Below the pieces are notes generated by a model, which saw only the letters and a list, made by a program, of their open reading frames with translations, searched no databases and was not told the DNA's origin. This document shows, one piece after another, positions 45,278 through 54,911 of a stretch of 64,000 nucleotides of DNA. Source of the stretch: DATAES01 sp963802415 (lineage in GTDB: Bacteria; Actinomycetota; Acidimicrobiia; Acidimicrobiales; JACDCH01). Within the stretch, counting starts at the first letter, position 1. Each line of letters starts with the position of its first letter. The position numbers were made by a program, and so were the translations under genes. Where the stretch lies: positions 620,001-684,000 of the forward strand of contig CAWDIH010000001.1 in assembly GCA_963802415.1 (NCBI GenBank), in the 5' to 3' direction.

Positions 45278-45823
45278 ATGCCGAACCGGCGACTCGTCGA
45301 TCATCTGCTGGCGAACAGTGTGAAGCGCGGTGACTTCGTTCTTCGTTCGGGGAAGAAGAGCGACTGGTTCATTGATGCGAAGCAGACCACCTGCTCACCC
45401 GACGGCATGTTGCTCGTAGCCGACGCATTCCTCGACGTGTTGCCGGCCGACATCGACGCGGTGGGCGGTCTCACGATGGGGGCGGACGCGATCGCCTTTT
45501 CCGTGGCCGCCATCGCCGCCACGCGAGGCCGGATGCTCCGCAGCTTCAGCGTCCGGAAGGAAGAGAAGGATCACGGCGCCGGCGGACGCATAGCGGGTGC
45601 CCTGTACGCCGGCGATCGTGTCGCGTTGACCGACGACGCCATCACACGGGGCGTCGCATTTGTCGAGGCGGCGGCCGCCGTGCGGGCGGCGGGCGCGGAG
45701 CCGGTCATCGCCATTCCCGTCGTGGACCGTGGTGGCACTGCAGCCGTGATGTGCAAGGAGGACGGCCTCGAGTTCACCGCGCTCGTGACCGCACCCGACC
45801 TCGGGTTCCCCTACGAAGGCTGA
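45278..45823 (+). CDS. pyrE: Orotate phosphoribosyltransferase
   Basis: A 181-residue PRTase of UMP synthesis. It shows LRSGKKSDWFIDAKQT (OPRT signature), GGLTMGADAIAFSVA, FSVRKEEKDHGAGG, and the PRPP loop VALTDDAITRGVAFVEA. The usual VVVVDD-TTG form of the PRPP motif is slightly altered, but the Asp-Asp pair is present. The ATG at 45278 has aggagcggga just upstream. It follows purM by 8 bases, so purine and pyrimidine genes share an operon. Confidence 0.9.
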   Translation: MPNRRLVDHLLANSVKRGDFVLRSGKKSDWFIDAKQTTCSPDGMLLVADAFLDVLPADIDAVGGLTMGADAIAFSVAAIAATRGRMLRSFSVRKEEKDHGAGGRIAGALYAGDRVALTDDAITRGVAFVEAAAAVRAAGAEPVIAIPVVDRGGTAAVMCKEDGLEFTALVTAPDLGFPYEG

Positions 45824-45838
45824 TGGTCGCAGCTCTCG

Positions 45839-45888
45839 CCACCATCGTGCATTGACTCAGCCCCTGAGCGTGTCAATGCACAATGGTC
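45839..45888. repeat. Palindromic repeat, copy B
   Basis: The second copy of the ~50-base palindrome at 18584: CCACCATCGTGCATTGACT on the left, GTGTCAATGCACAATGGTC on the right, with TCAG/CTGA pairs in the loop. It lies between pyrE and the convergent dehydrogenase gene and overlaps the stop codon of the latter. Base changes in the stem preserve most pairing. Confidence 0.7.
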
Positions 45889-46996
45889 ACGTGCGCGCCG
45901 CTGCGAGTCGTGCCTCGGCGTAGCGGTCGGCGGCTTCGGCCGGTGTCACACCGTGCTCGTCTGCCAGCGCGAACACGACGGTGAGGTTGTCGCGTATGCC
46001 GGCGATCCGATCCCAGGCGCGGGCGTGGTCGTACCCGCCGTCGCCGAGCTCGTGCGCGATGTTGATGACACCGCCTGCGTTGACGACGTAGTCCGGCGCA
46101 TAAAGGACGTCGCGTGCCGCGAGACGTGCGCCGTCCTCCAGTGTCGCGAGTTGATTGTTGGCGCAGCCGCAGATCGCCGCGCATCGCAACTCGGGAATCG
46201 TCGTCTGGTTCAAGACCGCGCCGAGCGCGCACGGGCTGTAGATGTCGCAGACGACGCGGTGGACGTCGGACGCTTCGGCCACTTCGGCGTCGACCTCGGC
46301 CGCGACTGACGTGGCGAGCTCGGCGCGGACATCGGCAACGGTCAGTCGCGCCCCCGCTTCGGTGAGATACCGAGCCAGCGCGTGTCCGACCTTGCCGACA
46401 CCGCTGATCGCGACGTGACGTCCGGCGAGCGACTCGTCGTCCCAGAGGCGAGCGGCAACGGCATGGAGCGCGTTGAGCACTCCCCACGCGGTCGCTGGCG
46501 ACGGATCGCCCGAGCCGCCGAGCCGTTCGCTCACACCTGTCGCGTACGGCGTGATCGTCCGGATGAGGTCCATATCGGTCTGCGTCGTGCCGACGTCCTC
46601 CGCTGTGAGATACCGACCGCCGAGCCGGTCGACGAAGCGGGCATACGTGCGAATCAGGTCGTCCGTTCGCAGCGTCGCGGGGTCACCGATGATCACTGCT
46701 TTGCCACCGCCGAAGGCGTTTCCGCACGCAGCGTGCTTAAATGTCATCCCGCGGGCGAGTCGGAGCACATCAGTGAGCGCTTCTGTCTCGGTCTCGTAAG
46801 GGCGGAAACGGGTCCCGCCGAGGCCGGGGCCCAGGATGGTGGAGTGGATGGCAACGATGGCACGCAGACCGGTCTCCGGGTCGGCGGTCAACGCCACCTG
46901 TTCGGCGCCGTACGCGTCGACGAGGTCGAGCACTTGTTCCAGCGTTGCACGAACATCTGGCCTTGAGCCCTGTCTAGTCAGTGACAACCTCGGCAA
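45887..46996 (-). CDS. Leu/Phe/Val (Glu-type) dehydrogenase
   Basis: A ~360-residue NAD-dependent amino-acid dehydrogenase of the Leu/Val branch. It has the IAIHSTILGPGLGGTRFRPY segment, the catalytic Lys region GMTFKHAACGNAFGGGKAV, EDVGTTQTDMD, Rossmann motif GVGKVGHALARYLTEAG, and the Cys-Ala-Asn segment GCANNQLA. It deaminates branched or aromatic amino acids to 2-oxo acids. The TTG at 46996 is uncertain; GTG at 46933 is an alternative. Confidence 0.88.
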   Translation of the reverse strand: MPRLSLTRQGSRPDVRATLEQVLDLVDAYGAEQVALTADPETGLRAIVAIHSTILGPGLGGTRFRPYETETEALTDVLRLARGMTFKHAACGNAFGGGKAVIIGDPATLRTDDLIRTYARFVDRLGGRYLTAEDVGTTQTDMDLIRTITPYATGVSERLGGSGDPSPATAWGVLNALHAVAARLWDDESLAGRHVAISGVGKVGHALARYLTEAGARLTVADVRAELATSVAAEVDAEVAEASDVHRVVCDIYSPCALGAVLNQTTIPELRCAAICGCANNQLATLEDGARLAARDVLYAPDYVVNAGGVINIAHELGDGGYDHARAWDRIAGIRDNLTVVFALADEHGVTPAEAADRYAEARLAAART

Positions 46997-47013
46997 ATGG
47001 CCCCACCGGGCTA

Positions 47014-47042
47014 TTGCCCGAAGGTTCTCACCTTCGTATCTT
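47014..47042 (+). promoter_or_regulatory. Probable bldC promoter
   Basis: TTGCCC (47014-47019) and TATCTT (47037-47042) with 17 bases between, about 63 bases before the bldC start. Read by eye from consensus. Confidence 0.45.
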
Positions 47043-47105
47043 CCTGGCAGGAAACGGACATGACGGCCGAACGGTCGCGGTCCCTCGCACGAAAAGGATC
47101 ACCAG

Positions 47106-47312
47106 ATGACGCAGACTGACGAGTTCGGCGCTCCGGAGGCGTTGCTCACCCCCTCAGAGGTGGCGGCGCTCTTCCGCGTCAACCCGAAGACGGTCACACG
47201 CTGGGCGCGAGCGGGCAAGCTCACCGCCATCCGCACCCTCGGAGGCCACCGGCGTTTTCGGGTTTCCGAGATACGCCGTTGTCTCGAGGAGATGTCTCAA
47301 GAGGAGGTCTGA
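47106..47312 (+). CDS. bldC: BldC-like MerR-type DNA-binding protein
   Basis: A 68-residue protein that is just a winged HTH: LLTPSEVAALFRVNPKTVTR, WARAGKLTAIRTLGGHRRFR, VSEIRRCLEE. This matches BldC, a small MerR-like regulator of Streptomyces development and widely present in actinobacteria. It binds DNA cooperatively at direct repeats. The ATG is preceded by aaaggatc. Divergent from the dehydrogenase gene. Confidence 0.93.
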   Translation: MTQTDEFGAPEALLTPSEVAALFRVNPKTVTRWARAGKLTAIRTLGGHRRFRVSEIRRCLEEMSQEEV

Positions 47313-47440
47313 CCCCTCGGAGGGTTCTCTCGCGATTTGTCGCAAGGTCGTCCGGGCGTGGCGGGCTCGTCCGGGCGACCCGGCGCGTTTGGCGCAGTGG
47401 GCTAGTTCGCATTCCCACGCACCGCACCACAAGTCGCGCG

Positions 47441-47857
47441 CTACGGCGTCACCACGACGAACAGCATCGACGCCTCGCACGCGACGCGGCCGTTGACCTT
47501 CGCGGTGCCCGAGCCGCGTCCGGCTGTCGCACTCAGCCGATCCATCCGGGTTTCGAGCGCCAGCGTGTCCCCCGGTCCGACTTGTGCACGGAAGCGAGCC
47601 TTGTCGATGCCGCCGAACAGCGGCAGCTTGCCGGCGTAGCGATCGTCTGCGAGCACCGCGATCCCTCCGACTTGGGCCAGCGCCTCGACCATCAGCACGC
47701 CGGGCAACGTGGGCCGGCCCGGAAAGTGTCCGGCGAAGAACGCCTCGTCACCGCGTAGGTGCCAGCGACCGCGGGCTGATTCACCGGGGACGACCTCGTC
47801 CAGTTCGTCGACGAAGAGAAACGGGGACCGGTGGGGGAGCACGTCCTCGGGGCGCAT
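47441..47857 (-). CDS. fabZ: 3-hydroxyacyl-ACP dehydratase, FabZ type
   Basis: A 138-residue hot-dog-fold dehydratase: LPHRSPFLFVDELDEVVPGE, FFAGHFPGRPTLPGVLMVEALAQVG with the catalytic His and Glu, and GGIDKARFRAQVGPGD. It removes water from 3-hydroxyacyl-ACP in fatty-acid synthesis. It lies 22 bases downstream of the response-regulator gene on the same strand; no other fab gene is nearby. Confidence 0.88.
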   Translation of the reverse strand: MRPEDVLPHRSPFLFVDELDEVVPGESARGRWHLRGDEAFFAGHFPGRPTLPGVLMVEALAQVGGIAVLADDRYAGKLPLFGGIDKARFRAQVGPGDTLALETRMDRLSATAGRGSGTAKVNGRVACEASMLFVVVTP

Positions 47858-47879
47858 CCCGTCAACCTATTGCCCCGCT

Positions 47880-48263
47880 TCAGTCCGTTCGGTGGTAGGC
47901 CTCCTGGATGCAGGCCTCGAGACGATCGACGCCGTCGGCCTTCTCGCAGTACACGTAGCCCCTCCTCCGGGACTCCTGTCCGAGCCGCCGGTCGAACAGC
48001 GAGCTGAAGATCACGATCGGCTGGCCGGCGCGTCGCTCGCGGATCTCCTCGGCAACTTCGAGGCCTTCCCGGTCCGGCATCACCTCGTCGAGCACGATGA
48101 CGTCAGGGTCGAGGTCGTCGAGTTGCGTCAGCGCGTCGTCGGAGGCGGTCATGCCGACGACCTCGTAGCCGTCGTCGGTGAGGATGCTCCGCACGAGCGC
48201 GACCATCTTCGGATCGTGCTCGATGAGCAGCACCCGGAGATGATCGTCATCCGCAGTCGTCAC
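47880..48263 (-). CDS. Single-domain response regulator
   Basis: A 127-residue CheY-like receiver only. It has acidic residues in LLIEHDPKM, the phosphorylation Asp59 in DVIVLDEVMPD, a Ser/Thr switch in IVIFSSL, and a final Lys region (VYCEKADGVDRLEA). There is no output domain. GTG at 48263 is the start; no kinase gene is adjacent. It may relay a signal to another protein. Confidence 0.88.
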   Translation of the reverse strand: MTTADDDHLRVLLIEHDPKMVALVRSILTDDGYEVVGMTASDDALTQLDDLDPDVIVLDEVMPDREGLEVAEEIRERRAGQPIVIFSSLFDRRLGQESRRRGYVYCEKADGVDRLEACIQEAYHRTD

Positions 48264-48360
48264 CGTCCGATCTTCTCGCGTTCCGGACGCGTGTGGTGAC
48301 GCGCTCCGGCGCGTTGCACTCCAGTTCGCTTGCCGCGGGTCCGGCGCGTGAAAGTTGACC

Positions 48361-50042
48361 GTGCGCGACGACGTCATCGACTTCCCCGGCGCAAGGCGAC
48401 CGAACCGGCAGCGCTGGGTGACCGACCACGGACTGCGACTCTCGGTGTGGGAATGGGGTGATGAAGACGCGCCGCCGTTGCTGCTCGCACACGGGGGGTT
48501 CGACTTCGCCGGCACCTTCGACGTGTTCGCACCGCTGCTCGCGGACGCGGGATGGCGGGTCGTGTGCTGGGATCAGCGCGGCCACGGCGACTCGGACCAC
48601 TCCGTGCTCTACAGCTGGGACGCGGACGTACGCGACGCGCTCGCCGTGCTCGACAGCACGACGCGACGTCCGGTCCCGTTCGTCGGGCACTCGAAGGGGG
48701 CCGGCGTCGTCATGCAAGTCGCCGACACGCTGCCGCACCGGTGTACTCACCTCGTCAACCTCGACGGTCTGCCCTCTCGGCGGAGCTCGCCGGACGTGCC
48801 CGACCACGAACGGCGCCGCCTCATGGCCGGCGAGCTGCGCGCCTGGCTCGACCACCACGCCGCATCGTCGGTGAAGGAGCGCCGGCCCGGCACGATCGAC
48901 GAGCTCGCGGCGCGGCGGCAGCGAATGAACCCGCGCTTGACGATGGACTGGCTCCGCTATCTCGTTCCGATCGGCGCGGAGCGGGTCGACACCGCCGACG
49001 GCTTGTGGCGTTGGAAGCTCGATCCAGTCCTTCGCTTCGGTGGCTTCGGTCCCTGGAGGCCCGAATGGTCGATGCTGCGTATGCCGGGACTCGCGATGCC
49101 CGTGCTCGGTGTGCTCGGGTTGCAGAACGAGGCCATGGGTTGGGGTACCGAGACCGACGATGTCGAGCCGTACCTTCCGCCCGATCCGCGGTTCGTGCCG
49201 CTGGACGACGCCGGCCACTTCGTGCACATCGAGCAGCCGGCGAAGGTGGCGGGCCTCGTCCTCGAGTTCTTGGGTGGTTCGCCCGCATCCGCCTCCGGTT
49301 GGGGATCCGTCGGGCTCGGCACCCCCGCCCCAGCGCGCTTGGCGCCCGAACCAGCCGCGCCGTCGCCCGCGCCGGTGCGTCGTCTGGCACGCGGACGCGC
49401 TCGACTCGCCTTGCACGGGCTCCACGGCGGTGCCGGTCGTCCGCTGCTTCTTCTGCACGGACTCGGCGAGCGGGCGCCCGTCGAGATACCGAGGTACCTC
49501 GACGGATGGGACGGGCCCATCGCCGCCCTGGACTTCACCGGTCACGGATCGTCGACGATCCCGTACGGCGGCGGGTACACGGCGGAGGTGCTGCTGACGG
49601 ATGCCGACGCGGCGCTTCGCCGCGCTCGGACAGGCGACCGTCTTCGGCCGTGGGCTCGGTGCATACGTTCGCGTTGCTGCTCGCCGGCGCGCGACCCGAT
49701 TCGGTGTGCGGCACGGTGCTCTTCGATGGTGCCGGCATCCTCGGCGGCGGCAACGGTCCCGGTTCGCCGCTCGTGAGCGAGATCGACACGAACGCGCTCG
49801 CACCTCCCGATCCGTTCGCGCTCGGCGAGCTCTCACGGGACCTCCGACCGCCGGACTACGCGACGAGCTTCGCCCGCCTGGCGACGCAGGCATCGCCGCT
49901 CGACCAGCCCATTGCGGTGTCAGCGGTGAACCGCCCCGAATGGCTAGAAGCAGTCGTACGCGAGCCAGGAGTCGTCGCGCTGCCCCTGGCTGCTGCACTG
50001 GCGCTGTACCGACAGCTCGAGGCATCGGACGCGGGGGTCTGA
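48361..50042 (+). CDS. Tandem alpha/beta-hydrolase protein (two frameshifts)
   Basis: Two alpha/beta-hydrolase domains in one chain, ~559 residues after repair. The first is complete: HGGFDFAGTFD oxyanion loop, VVCWDQRGHGDSD, the nucleophile Ser in FVGHSKGAG, and the catalytic His in LDDAGHFVHIEQP. The second starts ARLALHGLHGG with LLLLHGLGE and LDFTGHGSS, but its nucleophile elbow reads FGRGLGAY, with Gly where Ser is expected. Indels at 49616-49617 (extra T) and ~49666-49671 break the second domain. GTG start at 48361 (TTG at 48355 possible). Substrate unknown. Confidence 0.78.
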
Positions 50043-50058
50043 GCCCCGCCCCGTCGGG

Positions 50059-51130
50059 TCAGCGGTCTCGCCAGGCGACGTAGTGCGCGAGCTCGACGAG
50101 CGCAGCGCTCGCGTCGAGCTTGATGGGCGTCTGTTCGATGGCGGCGATCGCATACGTGGTGAGCCGATCGATCGTTGCCTCGATCTCTGACACCGCACCG
50201 GTTTCGGTCATCACTGACTGAATGGTGGAGACATCGCTGGGCGAGAGATCCGGTTGTCCGATGCGACCGAGCACGGCGCGCTGCTCGCTGTCGGCGCGTG
50301 CCGTCGCCACCGCGAGGAGCGGCGTCGGCTTGCCCTCGCGGAGGTCGTCGCCGACCGGCTTGCCCGTGACGGTCTCCTCACCGAAGGCGCCCAGCATGTC
50401 GTCGCGCAACTGGAACGCCTCGCCGAGGGGGTCGCCGTAGGCCGACAGCGCCGTGTGCAGCTCGTCATAGCGCCCCGCCAGGGCCGCGCCGACATGCAGA
50501 GGACGTTCGATCGTGTACTTGCCCGACTTGTACCGTGCGATTCGGCGCGCCCGAGGCAGATCCGTGTCGCCGCGAGCCGTGCCGAGGACGTCGAGGTACT
50601 GGCCCACGTTGAGCTCGACCCGGAGCTCGTTCCAGATGGCAGCGACCTCGTCGGGCGCGCCGGCCACGAAATGGTCCGCATAGACGTGCGCGAGGTCGCC
50701 CACCAAGATCGCGACGCCTTCGCCGAAGCGGCGCGGTTCGCCTCGCCAACCTTCGATCACGTGGCGGTCGGAGAAATCGAGGTGCACGGTGCGCGCTCCC
50801 CGCCTTGTCGCCGACCCGTCCATCACGTCGTCGTGCACGAGCGCGAACGCCTGCAACAGCTCGAAGGCGGCGCCGATGTCGATCACCGCCGCATCGCTCT
50901 CGTCGCCGCCCGCTCCCACGTACGCCCAATGGCAGAACGCCGGTCGCAGCCGCTTGCCGCTGCCGACCACGAACCGGCGCAGGACGAGCAATGGCTCGAT
51001 GAGATCGTCGTCGAGCCGCGCCCCACCGCGCGATCTCGGTGTCGAGCAGCTCGGCCAGTCGGTGCTCGACTCGCTCCGCGACCAGGACGAGGCCGGCCGG
51101 CACCGGGACGGTGCGTGTCGGGACGCTCAT
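50059..51130 (-). CDS. Polyprenyl diphosphate synthase (frameshifted)
   Basis: An all-E prenyl transferase of ~356 residues after repair. It has SGKRLRPAFCHWAY, the first Asp-rich motif in ALVHDDVMDGSATRRG, the second in FQLRDDMLGAFG, and TGKPVGDDLREGKPTPLL. It probably makes geranylgeranyl or a longer diphosphate for carotenoids, quinones or lipid carriers. An extra base in the CC at 51016-51017 breaks the frame after the N-terminal ~38 residues (TEIARWGA then LDDDLIEPLLVLRR). ATG at 51130. Confidence 0.88.
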
Positions 51131-51219
51131 TCGCCAGAGATCGTAGGGCGGACCCCCCTCTCGGCCCCCATTCACGCGTGTGCGGACGTGCCCCGATCGG
51201 AGGGATAGCTTGCTGCCCC

Positions 51220-51969
51220 GTGGCGCTGGCGGCGGTGATCTTCGACTGGGGTGGAACCCTGACCACGAGGGACCTCGGTCGGGCGGACCTGCTCGATCTG
51301 TGGCGTTTCGCCGCCCACCGTCTCGATCCGACCCGTGAGGACGAGCTGGTCGCCGCCCTCGCTGCAGTCGACGAGAGGTTCTGGCAGCGGACCACCACGA
51401 CCTTCGAGAGCTGGCGGCTGGCCGACATCCTCGAGGCTGCGTCCTCCGACCTCGGGCTCGATGTCACCGACGCGGTCATCGAGGAGGCGGCAACCCACCA
51501 TCTGGACGGGTGGACGACCCACATCCGCCACGAGGCCGAGGCCGCCTCAGTGCTCCGCCACCTGCGCGCGCTTGGCCTGCGCATCGGGCTGTTGTCGAAC
51601 ACCAACTGGCCCCGGGCATTTCACGAACATTTCCTCGAGCGCGACGGCTTGGCAGCGCTCATCGATGCCCGGCTGTACACGAGCGACCTGGGCTACGTGA
51701 AGCCGCACCCGTCAGTGTTCCTCCAGGCCCTCGCTTCGGTCGATGTGGACGATCCCCAGCAGGCGGTGTTCGTCGGTGACCGGCCGTATGACGACATCTA
51801 CGGCGCACGCCGGGTGGGTCTGCGGACGGTGTTGCGAGCCAGCCCGGATGTACCGCCGTACGACGTCGAGCCCGACGCGGTGATCAGCCGCTTGACCGAG
51901 TTGGTCGGGCTGATCGATGGCTGGAACACTGCGACCACTGAAGTCCAGGCCGTCGGCGACCGATCATGA
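51220..51969 (+). CDS. HAD-family hydrolase
   Basis: A 249-residue haloacid-dehalogenase-like phosphatase. It has the nucleophile motif VIFDWGGTLT (Asp-x-Gly variant DWGGT), motif II LLSNTNW, motif III Lys in GYVKPHPSVF, and motif IV FVGDRPYDDIYGARRVG. The cap domain is the helical type I. Starts at GTG 51220. The substrate cannot be told from sequence. Confidence 0.88.
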   Translation: MALAAVIFDWGGTLTTRDLGRADLLDLWRFAAHRLDPTREDELVAALAAVDERFWQRTTTTFESWRLADILEAASSDLGLDVTDAVIEEAATHHLDGWTTHIRHEAEAASVLRHLRALGLRIGLLSNTNWPRAFHEHFLERDGLAALIDARLYTSDLGYVKPHPSVFLQALASVDVDDPQQAVFVGDRPYDDIYGARRVGLRTVLRASPDVPPYDVEPDAVISRLTELVGLIDGWNTATTEVQAVGDRS

Positions 51970-51997
51970 CGGTCCACGTGCTCGGACGCCGAATCGG

Positions 51998-53488
51998 ATG
52001 ACAACCTCCACCGCCTTCGACAGGTCATCTCGCCGGCTGCACCGCGCGCTCGCCCGGGTGGTCGTCGTGGCCCTGATCACCAGCGTGTGCGCCGTCCTGT
52101 CCGCACCGGGCCTCGGCGCGTCAGCGCCCGGCGCGAACGCGTCTCCGCTGCAGGTGGAGCCCCCCACTTCGACGAGCACGACGACCACGACGACGACTAC
52201 GACGCTGCCGCCGCCCCCACCGACCGACCCGCCGCCGCCACCGACCGACCCGCCACCCCCGCCGCCACCCCCTCCGGGGTCACCGCCCCCTGTGGCTCCC
52301 CCGCCTGCACTGCCCACCGAGATCCCACCACCGTTGCTGCCTCCGGATCTGCCCGTGATCGCTCCGGCGATCGATCCGAACCTGCCGCCGCCGCCGCCGG
52401 CGCCTCCCCTCCCGGATCCCTCGCCGCAGGTCGCCGCGGTCCTCGCCCGGTTGCAGATACTCGGCCCCGGCACGACATTGGGCTCGGCGAGAACCAAGCT
52501 CGACCAGGCCTCGGCCATCGAGGCGGACGTACAGGCGATCGTCGACAGCAGCGTCCGCGATCGAGACGCGAAGCGCAAGGCGCTGACAGACGCGGCGACG
52601 GCTGCGTACGTGCAGGGTGTCGTCGATCAGGCCAGCGACCGCGCACCGTTCTCAGATTCAGCCGTACTCGTCTCGGCCGAGTCGGTCCGGATGCTCGCTG
52701 GCAGGGCGATCAACCACACGCACGACGAGTTCGTCGCGGCGGAGGTGGGGGTGCGGATCGCGCAAGCGGTGCTCAAGCAGATGCAGGAACGATTGGCCGA
52801 CGTGCGCGCCGCCTTCTATGGGGTGCAGACCGAGACGGACGGCGCGAACAACACTGTCACCTCCGTCGATGGCGGTGACACGCCCACCGACATGTCGCCG
52901 ACCGTCCTCGGTGAACCGACCTTGACCGCGGACGAGATCGCTGGTTGGTATCAGTCGAAGGGTGTCATCGGATGGGCCGGTGCCGTCGATTTGCCGACGA
53001 CCGCAGCCTTCTACATCGCAGAAGGCCAGGCCGAGGGTGTGCGCGGCGACGTCGCGTTCGCGCAGTCGATGGTCGAGACCGGCGCGTTCACGTCACCTCT
53101 CACCCGTCACAACAACTTCGCCGGGATCGGAGCATGCGATTCCTGTGCGACCGGGTTCGACTTCGACACGCCGCAACTCGGTGTCCGCGCCCAGATGCAA
53201 CTCCTGCACGCATACGCCGACAAGTCCTTGAGCCTCCTGGATCTGGCGAACCCGGCGGTGGGTGCGGACCCCGATCGTCTCTCGGTCCGCGGGTGCTGTC
53301 CGACCTGGAACAGGCTGACCGGGACATGGGCCACCGATCCGAACTACGGGCCGAAGATCATGACCGTGTACCTGTCGATGCTGCAGTACGCGCTCGCGCA
53401 ACGGACCGCGGCTGCGTCGGCCGGTGTGTCGCCGGCGACCGCTCCTCCTGCGGTTCCGCCCTCCGCGCCTCCTCCCGGTTCACTCTGA
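51998..53488 (+). CDS. Secreted Pro-rich glucosaminidase-domain protein
   Basis: A 496-residue exported protein. A signal peptide (ARVVVVALITSVCAVLSAPG) is followed by a Thr stretch and a ~90-residue proline-rich segment, then an alpha-helical region (QASAIEADVQAIVDSSVRDR and following) like NlpC/P60 N-terminal coiled coils, and a C-terminal endo-beta-N-acetylglucosaminidase-like domain (IAEGQAEGVRGDVAFAQSMV, ETGAFTSPLTRHNNFAGIGA, LGVRAQMQLLHAYAD). It likely remodels peptidoglycan. The catalytic Glu would be in MVETGAF. ATG at 51998. Confidence 0.83.
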   Translation: MTTSTAFDRSSRRLHRALARVVVVALITSVCAVLSAPGLGASAPGANASPLQVEPPTSTSTTTTTTTTTLPPPPPTDPPPPPTDPPPPPPPPPGSPPPVAPPPALPTEIPPPLLPPDLPVIAPAIDPNLPPPPPAPPLPDPSPQVAAVLARLQILGPGTTLGSARTKLDQASAIEADVQAIVDSSVRDRDAKRKALTDAATAAYVQGVVDQASDRAPFSDSAVLVSAESVRMLAGRAINHTHDEFVAAEVGVRIAQAVLKQMQERLADVRAAFYGVQTETDGANNTVTSVDGGDTPTDMSPTVLGEPTLTADEIAGWYQSKGVIGWAGAVDLPTTAAFYIAEGQAEGVRGDVAFAQSMVETGAFTSPLTRHNNFAGIGACDSCATGFDFDTPQLGVRAQMQLLHAYADKSLSLLDLANPAVGADPDRLSVRGCCPTWNRLTGTWATDPNYGPKIMTVYLSMLQYALAQRTAAASAGVSPATAPPAVPPSAPPPGSL

Positions 53489-53716
53489 TCCGGCTTCGTC
53501 GTCCACGCTGAGAACGATTCGGTCGACCTCGACTCGGGCCGATGCGATGCGGGCTCTGCAGGCCTCGATCAGCTCGGCCGCCCGCGCCACTCGTTCGGCC
53601 AGGCGGTCGACGTCGATGTCCTCGTGCTCGAGCTCGTCGAGGATGCCCCGCAGCTCGGTGACAGCGCCGGCGTAGGACGCGCTCGGCGCGTCGTCCGAGT
53701 CCTCCGCGCTAGCCAT
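53480..53716 (-). CDS. xseB: Exodeoxyribonuclease VII small subunit
   Basis: A 78-residue helical protein: SYAGAVTELRGILDELEHED then DVDRLAERVARAAELIEACR, the XseB pattern. Six copies bind one XseA to make the ssDNA exonuclease. The ATG at 53716 overlaps the xseA stop by eight bases, so they are coupled. Its 3' end overlaps the glucosaminidase gene by 9 bases, tail to tail. Confidence 0.9.
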   Translation of the reverse strand: MASAEDSDDAPSASYAGAVTELRGILDELEHEDIDVDRLAERVARAAELIEACRARIASARVEVDRIVLSVDDEAGSE

Positions 53717-54882
53717 CGACCGTGCTCCGAAGATCGCCGTCGGCGACGGTCGTGACGAGCTCCGAGCCGGGCGCGACATCGGCGACCGACCGGACCAATG
53801 TGCCGTCGCGGTCGTGTGTGATGCTCCAACCGCGAGCGAGCGTCCTCGCCGGATCGAAGGCTCGGACCTGTGACTCCGACGCGTCGATCAACCGGCTGGC
53901 GCGGTCGAGCGCGCGACCGGGGGACGAGGCGAGCCGTCGTGCGCAGTCGTCGACCGCGGCTTCACGCAGGCTCAGATGGTGCGACGACGCGCGTGCGATG
54001 GCGTTCCAGGTGCTGTGCAGCTCCTCGCACCATCTGGTGACATCTTCCACGAGCGCCATCGCGCATGCGGTCGGTGTCCGGAAGCTTCGGTGTGCGACAG
54101 CATCGGCGACAGTGGTGTCGATCTCGTGACCGATGCCGGTCCACACGACGACCGGAGCGAGGGCTATCGCGCGCGCAACCGCCTCCCGGTCGAAGACCGC
54201 GAGATCTGTTCTCGCTCCGCCACCACGTACGAGGCATATTGCGTCGAAGGGCGGCGTGGAACGGCAGGCGGCTTCGATGGCTTGAAGGATCGAGCGCTCT
54301 GCAGTCGCGCCCTGCACACGCGTGTCGAGCAGCGTGACCCGCCACGCGTGACCGCTTTCCTCCAGGGTGCGGAGGAAGTCGTGCGCGGCTGCGCTGCCAT
54401 CGCTCGTGACGAGGCCCACTCGCAGCGGAACCAGCGGCACAGTCAGGTTCGCCTGACGGCGAAGGAGACCTTCCGATTGCAAGGTTCGCAGCAGCAACTC
54501 GCGCGCCTTCGGCCAGGCGCCCCAGCGTGTATGCCGTGTCGAGCGACAGCATGCGCAGCGAAACCCGACCGCGCTCCGCATACCAAGACACCCGCACCCG
54601 GATGCGCACGTCCGTGCCTTCCGTCATGCGCACGGCACCGCCGGCGCGGCGCAACACGGCATTGACCACTTGTTTGTCCGCCGCCCACAGGGTGACGCCG
54701 AGCGCGCAGCCGTCGCCCACGAGGTCGAAGTACACGTGACCTGACGGCGGACGGTTGAGGTTCGCGATCTCGCCTCGGACCCACACCTCGTCCGGGAAAG
54801 CCCTGCTCAGTACCGCTCCTATCGCGGCGTTCAACTCGGCGACCGACATCGTCGGCTCCTCGCTGAACAGGGGTTGCTGCAT
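53709..54882 (-). CDS. xseA: Exodeoxyribonuclease VII large subunit (frameshifted)
   Basis: About 390 residues after repair. N-terminal OB domain: VWVRGEIANLNRPPSGHVYFDLVG, LWAADKQ. Catalytic domain: VPLRVGLVTSDGSAAAHDFL, VQGATAERSILQAIE, LVRGGGARTDLAVFD, and GIGHEIDTTVADAVAHRSFRTPTA. The C-terminal helices end LARGWSITHDRDGTLVRSV. An extra base in CC at 54506-54507 breaks the frame after LGRLAE (expected next: ARELLLRTLQSEG). Works with XseB in DNA repair. Confidence 0.9.
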
Positions 54883-54911
54883 CGCGGGCGAGGCTACGGC
54901 AGAGTGGGTTG

